NCBI GenBank assembly: GCA_021845725.1
Contig: JAJZVL010000007.1
Coordinates: 1-64,000 of the forward strand
DNA length: 64,000 nt
From: Actinomycetes bacterium
GTDB lineage: Bacteria; Actinomycetota; Acidimicrobiia; Acidimicrobiales; RAAP-2
Reading direction: 5' to 3'
A program made the position numbers and the translations under genes. Shown piece after piece: positions 42,639 through 50,684 of this stretch. Positions within the stretch are counted from its first letter, which is position 1; the number at the start of each line of letters is the position of its first letter. The notes below the pieces were generated by a model. It did not search any database, was not told where the DNA came from, and saw only the letters and a program-made list of their open reading frames with translations.

Positions 42639-44587
42639 GGGCTCTCCCTTTCTGCGCTGTCCCTGTCCCCTGCCTCCGTCCTACTCGCGCCGTGCACCTC
42701 AGGACCCGTGCCGTTCGCGTGAGCCGCGGGTGCAACGAGCTTGGGGCCCGCGGTGCGCAGGTCGCCGTTTCGTCGGGTGACGCCCGCCGCGTCGAGGTGT
42801 GCGAGGAGGGGGAGCACCGTGCGGCGCGAGGCGCCCAGGGCGTCGCGCACCTCTGCCACCCGCACGCCGCCCGGCTTGCCGGCGAGGAGCGCGGCGACCC
42901 GCATCGAGGCGTCCTCGACGGCGCTCGCCGCGAACCACAGGCCGCTCGTCTCGACCACGAGACCGCTGCGGACCAGGCGGCGCAGGTCGTTGCGGGCGAC
43001 GCCGGTCGGAGGGGGAGGGTCGAACGGCGAGGCACGGAGCGCGGCCAGGTAGGGGTGCGAGAGGAGGTCGGCGTCCGCGCCACCCCGCGCCGCATCGCCC
43101 CGCGTCGCGCCACTCCGCTCCGCAACGGCGACGCCGTGGGAGATGACGAGCCCCGGCAAGGTCTGCACGACGGCACGCTCGTGCTCGGCGAGGACCGAGA
43201 GGTCGAGCCCGGGCGCGCCCGCCTGCCTGACGCGGGCGTCGACCGCCGCTCGGGTGCGCTCGAGCGCCTCCGGGTCCACCACCCAGCGCCCGAGGGTCGG
43301 GGTGGCGGGCTCCCCGGTGAGCCGCTCGAGCTCGTCGGCCGCCACCCAGCCGCGCTCGGCGACCACCCGGGCGACCGAGATGTCGGGGTCGGCCTTGGAG
43401 ACGGGGAGGACCGGGGCCACGTCGAGGAGCGTCCCCCCGCCGACCACCTCCTCGCGCCCCGCATCGCGAAGGACGAAGCGGTCGCCGGGGACGAGCGGGA
43501 GCGGGGCGCTGAGCCAGAGCCGAACCGTGCCGGTGGTCCCTGGGTCGATCCCGGCCCCCGAGCCCCCCGAGCCCCCCGAGCCCCCCGAGCCCCCCGAGCC
43601 CCCGAGGACCCGCAGGCGCACGGACTGCTCCCCGGTGCCGAGGTGGGCGAGGTAGGCGCCGCGTCCAACGACGGGGTGGTCGAGCCCGGGGGACACCTCG
43701 AGCTGGGCGTCCGCGACGGTGCAGCGATGCCACTGGCGCGCACGCACGAGCGCCGCGCCACGCGCCGCGCCGTGGTGTTCGAGGCCCGAGAGGTTGACCG
43801 CGAGGCGCCGTCCCGGCTCGGCCGAGCTGAGCCGCCTGCCGTAGCTCTCGAGGCCGCGCACCCGCACCTCCCTCGGCGCGGCGGCGTCCGCCGAGACGAC
43901 CTCCAGGTGGTCGCCGATCCTGATGGTGCCGTCAGCGAGGGTGCCGGTCACGACGGCGCCGGCACCCCGGATGACGAAGGCCCGGTCGATCCACAGGCGC
44001 GGCCGTCCCCTGTCGGGCGCAGGGGGCATGGCCGAGACCATCGCGTCGAGGAGCGCGCGCAGCCCCCCTGGCCCCTCGAGGCCGATCCCGGCGGGGGCGT
44101 CCACTGCGACGAGAGGCACCTGGTCGAGGAAGGTGCCGGCGACCCGGGCGCGCACCTCGGCGCGCACCTCGGCGAGCCGCCCGGCGTCGACCGCGGCGGC
44201 GTGGGTGAGCGCGAGCACGCCGTGGCGGACACCGAGGACGTCGAGGATGCGCAGGTGGTCCTCGGACTGGGGCTTCCACCCCTCGGTGGCCGCGACCACG
44301 AAGAGGCAGGCGTCGAGCGCGCCCACGCCCGCAAGCATGTTCTTCAAGAAGCGCACGTGCCCGGGGACGTCGACGAAGCCGACCTCGATGCCCGAGGCGA
44401 GCACGGTCGACGCGAAGCCGAGGTCGATCGTGAGCCCCCGGCGGCGCTCCTCGGCGAGCCTGTCGGGGTGGGTGCCGGTGAGCGCCTCCACGAGGGTCGA
44501 CTTGCCGTGGTCGACGTGGCCCGCGGTGGCGACGACCCGCGACGGCGGGGGCGCGCCCACGAGCGTCGTGGGGGCGCCCTGCGCCAT
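42635..44587 (-). CDS. selB: selenocysteine-specific elongation factor
   Basis: A 650-residue GTPase from ATG 44587. G1 is GHVDHGKST, followed by the switch region LTIDLGFASTVL and G3 DVPGH, then domains II-III and C-terminal winged-helix modules (ARNDLRRLVRSGLVV, VRVAEVRDALGASRRTVLPLLAHLDAAG) that bind the SECIS hairpin. G4 is degenerate in TH-AAAVD (canonical NKxD or TKxD). An in-frame (GGS)n insertion lies in domain III. The start shares one base with the alaX stop. Confidence 0.92.
   Translation of the reverse strand: MAQGAPTTLVGAPPPSRVVATAGHVDHGKSTLVEALTGTHPDRLAEERRRGLTIDLGFASTVLASGIEVGFVDVPGHVRFLKNMLAGVGALDACLFVVAATEGWKPQSEDHLRILDVLGVRHGVLALTHAAAVDAGRLAEVRAEVRARVAGTFLDQVPLVAVDAPAGIGLEGPGGLRALLDAMVSAMPPAPDRGRPRLWIDRAFVIRGAGAVVTGTLADGTIRIGDHLEVVSADAAAPREVRVRGLESYGRRLSSAEPGRRLAVNLSGLEHHGAARGAALVRARQWHRCTVADAQLEVSPGLDHPVVGRGAYLAHLGTGEQSVRLRVLGGSGGSGGSGGSGGSGAGIDPGTTGTVRLWLSAPLPLVPGDRFVLRDAGREEVVGGGTLLDVAPVLPVSKADPDISVARVVAERGWVAADELERLTGEPATPTLGRWVVDPEALERTRAAVDARVRQAGAPGLDLSVLAEHERAVVQTLPGLVISHGVAVAERSGATRGDAARGGADADLLSHPYLAALRASPFDPPPPTGVARNDLRRLVRSGLVVETSGLWFAASAVEDASMRVAALLAGKPGGVRVAEVRDALGASRRTVLPLLAHLDAAGVTRRNGDLRTAGPKLVAPAAHANGTGPEVHGASRTEAGDRDSAERESP
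43556..43605 (-). repeat. 9-bp in-frame repeat in selB
   Basis: Five copies of AGCCCCCCG-type 9-mers encode (GGS)5 between beta strands of domain III. Confidence 0.9.
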
Positions 44588-45318
44588 CAGTCGAGGACCT
44601 CGATGCGGATGCGCTTGTTGGCCTTGCCCTTGGACTCGGTCTTGACCACGCGGACGCGGCCGACCTCGGCGGTGGTGCGGACGTGGGTGCCGCCGTCCGC
44701 CTGCGTGTCGAGGCCCACGATCTCGACCACCCGCAGCGCCGTGACCGAGGCGGGCACGAGGTTCACCTTCGTGCGGATGAGGTCCTGGTCTTCGAGCGCG
44801 GCATCCCGGGAGAGCAGGCGCACCTCGACGGGCCGCGCGGCGGCGATCTCCTCGTTCACCCGGGCCTCGACCGTCTCGCCGAAGCGCTCGGGGAGCACGT
44901 CGAGCTCGAAGTCCATGCGGGCGCGCAGCGGCTCCATGTTGCCCCCGGTGACCGCCTTCCCCCACTCGTGCCAGATCACCCCGGAGAGGAGGTGGAGCGC
45001 GGTGTGGGTCCGCATGAGCGCGTGCCGCCGCTCCCAGTCGAGGTGGCCAGCGACCCTCGCGCCGACGCCGGGGACCGGGCCTTCGAGCGTGTGCCAGACC
45101 TCGTCGCCCTCCTTCGTGACGTCGACCACCCGGGCGTCGCCGAGCGTGCCGGTGTCGTGGGGCTGGCCACCCCCCGTCGGGTAGAAGACGGTGCGATCGA
45201 GCGTCACCCGGTCGCCGTCGACGCCCGTCACGGTTGCCTCGACGTCGCGCAGGTACGCGTCTGCGAGGTAGAGGAGCTCGGTGGCCACCTCAGCGCTCCT
45301 CGGAGGGGAGGCGGCCAC
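44587..45318 (-). CDS. alaX: AlaX-family alanyl-tRNA editing protein
   Basis: A 243-residue protein: FYPTGGGQPHDTGTL, MRTHTALHLLSGV (zinc-binding HxxxH) and DTQADGGTHV (third ligand region) are the editing-domain motifs shared with AlaRS. AlaX trans-edits Ser-tRNA(Ala) or Gly-tRNA(Ala). The gene leads the selBDA operon, sharing a base with selB. Because serine mischarging and tRNA(Sec) both involve Ser-tRNA, the linkage is suggestive, but a role in selenocysteine synthesis is not shown. The start is the first ATG in frame; the family core starts near LYLADAYLRDVEATV. Confidence 0.88.
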   Translation of the reverse strand: MAASPPRSAEVATELLYLADAYLRDVEATVTGVDGDRVTLDRTVFYPTGGGQPHDTGTLGDARVVDVTKEGDEVWHTLEGPVPGVGARVAGHLDWERRHALMRTHTALHLLSGVIWHEWGKAVTGGNMEPLRARMDFELDVLPERFGETVEARVNEEIAAARPVEVRLLSRDAALEDQDLIRTKVNLVPASVTALRVVEIVGLDTQADGGTHVRTTAEVGRVRVVKTESKGKANKRIRIEVLD

Positions 45319-45437
45319 GCCGTCGGATCTGAGGAGGGCGAGCGGTCGGCATCGACACGGCCCACACTACCGACCTGGGACGGCGCAGCCGTCCTGGGGC
45401 ACCCCTGCCGGCCCGGGGCGCAGGTAGGTTTTCCCCC

Positions 45438-46229
45438 ATGCCCACGAGCGCCGAGCCCACGCGCGACACCGCCGCCCACGACGGCGCCACGCACGACACC
45501 GCCACTGCTGCCCACGACACGAACGACGACGTCTGGAAGTCCGACGAGATGGTCGCCCAGTGGGTCGCCGGGGCCGCCGAGCGCGAGCGGCGCCGGGCCG
45601 GGCAGCGCCGCCTCATGGCGGAGCTGCTCCCGTTCGACGACGACGAGGCGTTCACCTTCGTCGACCTGGGTGCCGGGACGGGGGCCGCCACGAAGGTGGT
45701 GCTCGACCGGTTCCCGCGGGCGAGCGCCGTCCTCGCCGAGTACTCCCCCCAGATGACCGCAGAGGGGGAGCGCGCCCTGTCGGGCTACGAGGGGCGCTTC
45801 CGCTACGTGGAGCACGACCTCGCGCGTGGAGGCTGGCCCGACGAGCTCCCCTCGACCGTGCCTGCGGTCATCAGCTCGCTGTGCGTCCACCACCTCCCCG
45901 ACCCGAGGAAGCGGGCGCTCTTCTCGGAGATCTTCGAGCACCTCGCCCCGGGTGGGTGGTACCTGAACTACGACGCGGTGAGCACCGAGGACCCGGTCGT
46001 GGAGGCCGCCTGGCTGCGCGCCGGCGACCGCCTGGATCCGGAGGCCGCGGCGAAGCGGGCGCACCGCTCCCCCGAGGAGGAGCGGCGTCACGAGAACCAC
46101 GTCCGGCACATGATCCCCCTCGCCCCGCAGCTCGGCTTCCTGCGTGACGCAGGGTTCGAGGGGATCGACGTGTACTGGAAGGAGCTCGACTACGTCCTCT
46201 ACGGCGGCCGGCGGCCCGCGAGCGGTTAG
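45438..46229 (+). CDS. class I SAM-dependent methyltransferase
   Basis: A 263-residue protein: VDLGAGTGAATKVVL is motif I of the SAM-binding fold (about 75-89), LAEYSPQM holds the acidic ribose contact, and VISSLCVHHLPDPRKRALF is the motif II/III region. The C-terminal (FLRDAGFEGIDVYWKELDYVLYGGR) is the usual cap. Substrate unknown. The N-terminal 35 residues are Asp/Thr/His/Ala repeats and likely disordered. It is divergent from the alaX operon with 119 bp between. Confidence 0.85.
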   Translation: MPTSAEPTRDTAAHDGATHDTATAAHDTNDDVWKSDEMVAQWVAGAAERERRRAGQRRLMAELLPFDDDEAFTFVDLGAGTGAATKVVLDRFPRASAVLAEYSPQMTAEGERALSGYEGRFRYVEHDLARGGWPDELPSTVPAVISSLCVHHLPDPRKRALFSEIFEHLAPGGWYLNYDAVSTEDPVVEAAWLRAGDRLDPEAAAKRAHRSPEEERRHENHVRHMIPLAPQLGFLRDAGFEGIDVYWKELDYVLYGGRRPASG

Positions 46230-46768
46230 GCGCGCGGGTCAGAACCTCGCCGAGCCGGCCCCGGGTCTTACCTGACGGCGTTGCTGAAGAACGCTGGTAC
46301 GAACGCTTCGGTACCGACGAGACGGTGACAGCGAAGCCGCGCTCGTGGGCGACATACCGGCTGCGCAGTCGTGATCTTCGGAGGCACACTCGCCACCACG
46401 CCGATAGTCGTGATGACGATCCACACGGACCTCTCCACAGGCTGATCTCCGATCGGCCGGCGCAGCCTTCCGGCTGAGCGACGTACGAGGAGGGGCCCTT
46501 CGGGGCCCCTCCTTCGCGCGAAGGGGGCGATGGGCGGGTGCGCCGGTCCCGCCGCTCGGAATCCACTGCACCGGCGATGCGCGCAGCAGGGCCCCAGAGG
46601 ACGCGCGCCGCGCCACCGGGCAGGAAGGATCGGGAACGCTTGCGAACCGGCGAGGTCTTCAGCTCGGGAGGGGACTCCTGCAGACCCGACAGCGCTTCGG
46701 GACGGCGGGCCGCCCGGCGTCGGCGCACCTCGTCTGGGAGTCCTACGTGATGCGCAACCGTGGTGCGG
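46230..46768. other. non-coding gap between convergent genes
   Basis: About 540 bases with no coding frame that I trust. The only structured element is the strong hairpin at 46488-46513, which lies nearly midway between the two convergent stops. Confidence 0.6.
46488..46513. terminator. hairpin with UUCG tetraloop, bidirectional terminator-like
   Basis: Arms AGGAGGGGCCC (46488-46498) and GGGCCCCTCCT (46503-46513) form a perfect 11-bp GC-rich stem closed by TTCG. No U tract follows on either strand. It could end both the methyltransferase (+) and the aquaporin operon (-), each about 255 bp away. Confidence 0.55.
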
Positions 46769-47140
46769 TCAGGAACGTTGCCTCGCGACGATGCGACAGG
46801 GGATCTCCGCGTCCTCGTCGAGGTGGTAGCTGGCGCAAATGCGGTGGTAGCCATCGGCGACCCACAGCGGCTCGCCGCGCACGAGCAGCACCGGCGAGAG
46901 CTTCCTGCCGGCCCGCACCTTCGCGAGATCCTTTGCCACCTCGGGGTCGTCCAAACCCAGGAGCGGGAGGCCGGCGGCCCGGAGGAGGTCCTTGGCCTTG
47001 TAGCGCGCGACGCCGGGCTCGTCCGCCAACGCCTTGGCGGTCTTCTTCGCCTCGCTCGGGTGGACCAGGAGGGACAGGTAGCTGCGGGCTGCGGGGTAGT
47101 CCTGTTCCTCGGGCTCCTCCTTCCAGTGCTCACTGGTCAT
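46769..47140 (-). CDS. ParB-like small protein
   Basis: A 123-residue protein from ATG 47140 (MTSEHWKEEPEEQDYPAA). The second half, SPVLLVRGEPLWVADGYHRICASYHLDEDAEIPCRIVA, resembles the ParB/Srx nuclease-like fold (x-V-x-DGYHR). The first half has a helical region (EAKKTAKALADEPG). It overlaps the aquaporin gene by 11 nt and follows it on the same strand. The function is unknown; a regulatory or phosphotransfer role is possible. Confidence 0.7.
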   Translation of the reverse strand: MTSEHWKEEPEEQDYPAARSYLSLLVHPSEAKKTAKALADEPGVARYKAKDLLRAAGLPLLGLDDPEVAKDLAKVRAGRKLSPVLLVRGEPLWVADGYHRICASYHLDEDAEIPCRIVARQRS

Positions 47141-47993
47141 GGCTGCTCCCTCCTGCAGATGGTGCTGGGTCCTGGTGCTGGGGCAGGTTGGCGTCGGCAT
47201 CCTCCCCTTGGGCCGCGACCGTGGCGGCCAGGCTCGGGGGACCGCGCAGGATCCAGGCGATGCCGACCGCCAGCAGACCGCCGGCGATCGGGCCGGCGAC
47301 GTAGACCCACCAGCTCGTCCAGTCGCCGGCGACGAGCTCCGGCCCGAAGGAGCGAGCCGGGTTCATCGACGCGCCGCTGACAGGGGCCGCCCAGAGCCCG
47401 GCGAGGGCGATGTAGCCGCCGACTGCGAGCGCGGCGTTGGTGCCCACGTTGCGCGCCCCCGAGGCGGTTCCGAGGATCACGCTCACGAGGCCGAGGGTGA
47501 GGAGCGCCTCGATGACGAGCGCCGTGACCGCGGAGATCCCCGGCCCGGGCAACGTCGCCCCGAGATGGCCGACCGGGCCGAAGAGGGCGCGCAGGAGGAG
47601 CGACGCAGCAGTGGCTCCGACCAGCTGGGCGAGGATGTAGCCCGGCACCCGGCCCCAGGGGAAGTTGCCGCGGGTGGCGAAGGAGAGCGTGACGGCTGGG
47701 TTCAGGTGGGCGCCGCTCACCATCCCCATGAAGTAGATGATCGCCATCACCATGAGGCCAGGCGCGACGACCTGGGCATCGAGGGGGACCTGGCCGTGGG
47801 AGGCGGCGTCGACGACCGGGGCACCGGCGGCCACCACGACCAGCAGGAAGGTGCCGAGCACCTCGGAGAACAGGCGTCGCCACTCGTGACCCCTGGCACG
47901 CGGGTCGCGCACCCACGGCGGCTCGGCTTCACGCGGGCCCCTGCCGAGCAGGGTAGCGCTTCCGAGGCTCACTCCTCCCGGGCTGTCGACCAT
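47130..47993 (-). CDS. aquaporin/glycerol facilitator (MIP family)
   Basis: A 287-residue channel. The two NPA boxes are in GAHLNPAVTLSF and GASMNPARSFGPELV. Six helices are evident (FSEVLGTFLLVVVAAGAPVV, VVAPGLMVMAIIYFMGM, YILAQLVGATAASLLLRA, SAVTALVIEALLTLGLVSVILG, ALAVGGYIALAGLWAAPVS, WWVYVAGPIAGGLLAVGIAWIL). The pattern favours a water channel of the AqpZ/plant-like type. The N- and C-terminal tails are Gly/Pro-rich. It is the first gene of a two-gene unit. Confidence 0.92.
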   Translation of the reverse strand: MVDSPGGVSLGSATLLGRGPREAEPPWVRDPRARGHEWRRLFSEVLGTFLLVVVAAGAPVVDAASHGQVPLDAQVVAPGLMVMAIIYFMGMVSGAHLNPAVTLSFATRGNFPWGRVPGYILAQLVGATAASLLLRALFGPVGHLGATLPGPGISAVTALVIEALLTLGLVSVILGTASGARNVGTNAALAVGGYIALAGLWAAPVSGASMNPARSFGPELVAGDWTSWWVYVAGPIAGGLLAVGIAWILRGPPSLAATVAAQGEDADANLPQHQDPAPSAGGSSHDQ

Positions 47994-48295
47994 GCCGAGA
48001 CGCTACGCACTCTTCTCGCGAGAGCGCGGGACGTGCGCGCTGCGATGGCGCGACGTGCCGGGTGAACCGCGGACCCTCCGAAGTCCCCATGACTTGGGCG
48101 GTCACCGCTGCGGGATGAAATGCTGGGAGGTGGCCGTCGGGTGTGGTCGCCGAACCTTTCTTGCAGCCGCGAGCGCGCCCAAAGTCTGGTGCGGGACCGT
48201 GGGGGACCGACGAGTGTCGCTACGAGCACGAACCCGAGATTCCGCTTCACGCCGTGGTCCTCTCCCGGCGGCCTCCGACGAGATGGGAGGTGACG
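47994..48295. other. no gene recognised
   Basis: About 300 bases between the aquaporin and the IS110 fragment. It may include the original left end of that insertion sequence; IS110 elements lack clear inverted repeats, so I cannot place it. Confidence 0.4.
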
Positions 48296-48511
48296 ATGAA
48301 GCAGATCCGAGACCGAGTCGGCGGCCTCGACGTCCATCGCGACGCCGTGGTCGCCTGCACGCGCGTCCAGGCGCCCACAGGGCAGGTGGAGGTGCAAAAG
48401 GAGCGGTTCGCCACGACCCAGGAGGGCCTGGCCGAGCTCACGGCGTTCTTGATGGACGCCGGGGTGACCACCGTCGCGATGGAGGCAGCCGGGGTGTACT
48501 GGCGGACGGTC
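48296..48511 (+). pseudogene. IS110-family transposase, 5' exon only
   Basis: ATG 48296 starts MKQIRDRVGGLDVHRDAVVACTRVQAP..., the RuvC-like (DEDD) N-terminus of IS110 transposases, with the first Asp in GLDVHRD. The frame remains homologous to VAMEAAGVYWRTV at 48511, where a group II intron interrupts it. The C-terminal Tnp_20 domain is not found downstream. It is the 5' exon of a disrupted transposase. Confidence 0.75.
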
Positions 48512-49119
48512 GTGCGCCACGAGGCGCCAGGTAACCGAGAGGAGGTGCAGGGACTCCTCTGGCGAGCCGTCGCAGCGGCTTGCTGAAGCTGGGGGCAGCC
48601 TGACCTTGGAGACGCAGGGGAGGGTGGGAGCAGCCCTGACGAAGGCGGGACGGACCGGCACTACCAGACGGTCCGGGTCCGCTGAGCAAGACGGGAAGGT
48701 GTACGAGTGCAGGAACCAGTGGTCGAACCCCCTCAAGGCCAGAACCGGCTCCGACCTGGTGGATATGGGCCGGCGAGCAGTGCGTGCCACGGCTTCACGG
48801 GGCCACGGCAACTCCTTGGCGGCATGATGGTGCACGCCATGGAGGCCACGAGGAAGGTCTGCGGCGTACTCGTGGCGAAGCTGCAGGGGAAAAGCTGGGC
48901 GCCTCACCCGTCGATCGGTTACTTGGTGAACGTGGGAACGGTCTTCGACCTGCCCTCCCCCCCGGACAGCCAGGCCGGTGCCGGGCAGGCTCGTCGTCAG
49001 CTGTTGGGTCGGAGACCGGGCGGAGCCCCCGTAGTAGTCCGAGCGTGGGAAAGCCACGCACATGGCGAAGGGGGGCAGTCACCTCGCAGGCGAGGAACTG
49101 GAAGACCAGGAGGACGCCG

Positions 49120-49389
49120 GTGAATACCGACGCATCGTGGCCCGACCTCTTCGAGGCCGAGCAGCGAGTACTGGAGATCCAGACGAAGCTGCACCAATGG
49201 GCTGTGGCTCTGGTTGCGGACGAAGCACCGCAAGGTGAACACGAGAAACAGCGACGGCGCTACCTGAATGGGTGGTGGCCCGAACAGGAAGGCGCCGTGC
49301 TGTTCAACCCCAGGGCGGTGGCGATCACTCGTTAACGCTACCGGCCGAACATCGCGACTCCCTGGGCCGAGACGATCGAGGCTGCATAG
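49120..49389 (+). pseudogene. group II intron reverse transcriptase, N- and C-termini joined
   Basis: GTG 49120 starts VNTDASWPDLFEAEQRVLEIQTKLHQWAVA, typical of the N-terminus of intron-encoded RTs. It runs directly into RRRYLNGWWPEQEGAVLFNPRAVAITR, typical of their C-terminus. The RT core and maturase domain, roughly 400 codons, are gone. A TAA at 49333-49335 replaces a Tyr codon, and the last residues (RYRPNIATPWAETIEAA) follow to TAG 49387. It is non-functional as an enzyme. Confidence 0.75.
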
Positions 49390-49411
49390 TTCAGCGACAC
49401 GAGGTGATGGA

Positions 49412-49445
49412 GAGCCGGATGCGGTGAGAGTCGCACGTCCGGTTC
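49412..49445 (+). ncRNA. group II intron domain V
   Basis: A 34-nt hairpin starting GAGCCGGATGCGG and ending CGTCCGGTTC, with the conserved AGC catalytic triad (49413-49415), a GTGAGAGTCGC loop region, and pairing of its first and last segments. This is the most conserved part of group II ribozymes. Confidence 0.85.
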
Positions 49446-49484
49446 GGCGGGCGGGTGAAGCGCTGCCAGAGCCGAGCGGCGGCG

Positions 49485-50392
49485 TCACGGTCTGCCTCGG
49501 CTGGCGCGCGCGTAGATCGCGAGCGTCGTCCAGAGATCCGCGTGGCCGAGAAGGTTCTGCGCGGTCTTCACGTCGACGCGCTCGGCGACCAAGATGGTCG
49601 CATTGGTCCTGCGAAGGTCGTGGAAGGTCACCCGATGAAGGCCCACCCGCTCGACCGCCGGCTGCCAGACCCGCGCCCGCCAGGCGCCGTAGTGGAGCGG
49701 TGCGCCCCGGGGCGACCGGAAGACGAGGGCATCGGGTCCGTCGGTGTCGTGCCCGAGATCGCGGATGTGGCGAGCGAGCTTCGCGGCGAGGCCGTGGGGG
49801 ATCGCCAGGGTGCGGTTGCCGGCGCGTGACTTGGGCGGGGCGAACGCTCCACCTCGTGCGAGCTGGCGGCGGACGGTGAGCGTCCCGGCGTCGACATCGA
49901 GGCATCCGACGGTGAGGCCGGCCACTTCGGACCAGCGGAGCCCCGTGAGCGCACCGACCCAGACCATCGGGGCGTAGCGGGATCGATCGTGTCCGCGAGT
50001 GCGACGACGTCCTCGGGGGTGACCACGGGGCGGTCGAGCGGCTGGAGCCTGGGCAGGCGGATCCCGCGGCACGGTGAGCGCTCGATCCATTCGCAGAGGA
50101 CCGCGTACTTGAAGATCGACTGGACGGTGACGTACTGACGGGCCACCGTTCGTGGGGAGAGCGCTACGGACCAGTTGTTCACGAGCCGCTGGACGTGGGC
50201 TGGGGCGACCTCGCCCACCTCGAACGCGCCGAGGGCGGGGGTGATGTGGAGCCGTAGGACGGACTCGTCGCGCGCGAGCGTGCTCGGGCGCTCGAGAGGG
50301 TCGCGACGCAGCCACAGCTCGGCGAGCTCGCAGACCGAGAGGCGTGCCCCCGGCGGGGGCGGGAGGTCGGCCCAGTGGTCGGCAGATGGCAT
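49485..50392 (-). pseudogene. tyrosine-recombinase integrase, frameshifted and 3'-truncated
   Basis: The N-terminal frame from ATG 50392 (MPSADHWADLPPPPGARLSVCELAELWLRRDP...) is a SAM-like core-binding domain ending PVVTPEDVVALADTIDP. The catalytic part is in another frame: RYAPMVWVGALTGLRWSEVAG (Arg), FHDLRRTNATILV (His-x-x-Arg), LLGHADLW (His) and LAIYARAS (Tyr). One missing base in the GGG run at 49979-49981 accounts for the shift. The chain ends RGRP right after the Tyr, earlier than usual, where the intron remnant begins. The integrase fragment and the intron abut, suggesting recombination. Confidence 0.8.
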
Positions 50393-50643
50393 CGGAGGCC
50401 TCCGTGTCCGTGTTGCGTGCGGCTTTGCACGGAACGGTCGGCCCTCCGGGCTCCACTGCGAGAGGTCTCGAGCGCGGCGCCGCACAGGCTCAGTTCCGAC
50501 GACGCCCGACGGCCTCCCCGCTTCGCCGACGATCTCGGGCGCGTGGTGCCCTTGTCGTCGGCACTTCCCGGACCTCGGGACGGAGAAGACGCGACCCCCT
50601 TGACAACCGCACCTCGACCCCTCAGACTGGCAACGCAGCATAT

Positions 50644-50666
50644 ATGAGAGATGACTCATCTCTCAT
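50644..50666. promoter_or_regulatory. 23-bp perfect palindrome upstream of the secreted lipase-like gene
   Basis: ATGAGAGATGA (50644-50654) and TCATCTCTCAT (50656-50666) are perfect 11-bp arms about a single C. It lies 18 bp before the lipase-like start, in the position of a repressor operator. The TetR gene of the same cluster (56895-57701) is a candidate binder. Confidence 0.6.
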
Positions 50667-50684
50667 CACGCACGGGGGGCAACC

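Larger units (their letters stand above)
48512..49490 (+). mobile_element. group II intron with internally deleted reverse transcriptase
   Basis: The 5' end at 48512 is GTGCG, the group II intron consensus, directly after the GTC codon ending the IS110 5' exon. About 600 bases of structured leader follow (domains I-IV). From 49120 lies a reverse-transcriptase gene with an internal deletion. The catalytic domain V is at 49412-49445. The 3' end and 3' exon are not resolved, because integrase sequence begins close by. At about 980 bp it is less than half the usual length of RT-encoding bacterial introns. Confidence 0.82.

Noticed and set aside
43556-43605. GC-rich repeats in selB as a G-quadruplex or terminator
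   Set aside because: They are coding 9-bp repeats in frame; no evidence of a separate RNA role.
40192-45437. tRNA-Sec (selC) or a SECIS element near the sel operon
   Set aside because: I looked for the long tRNA-Sec with a UCA anticodon on both strands and saw none; the intergenic gaps are too short.
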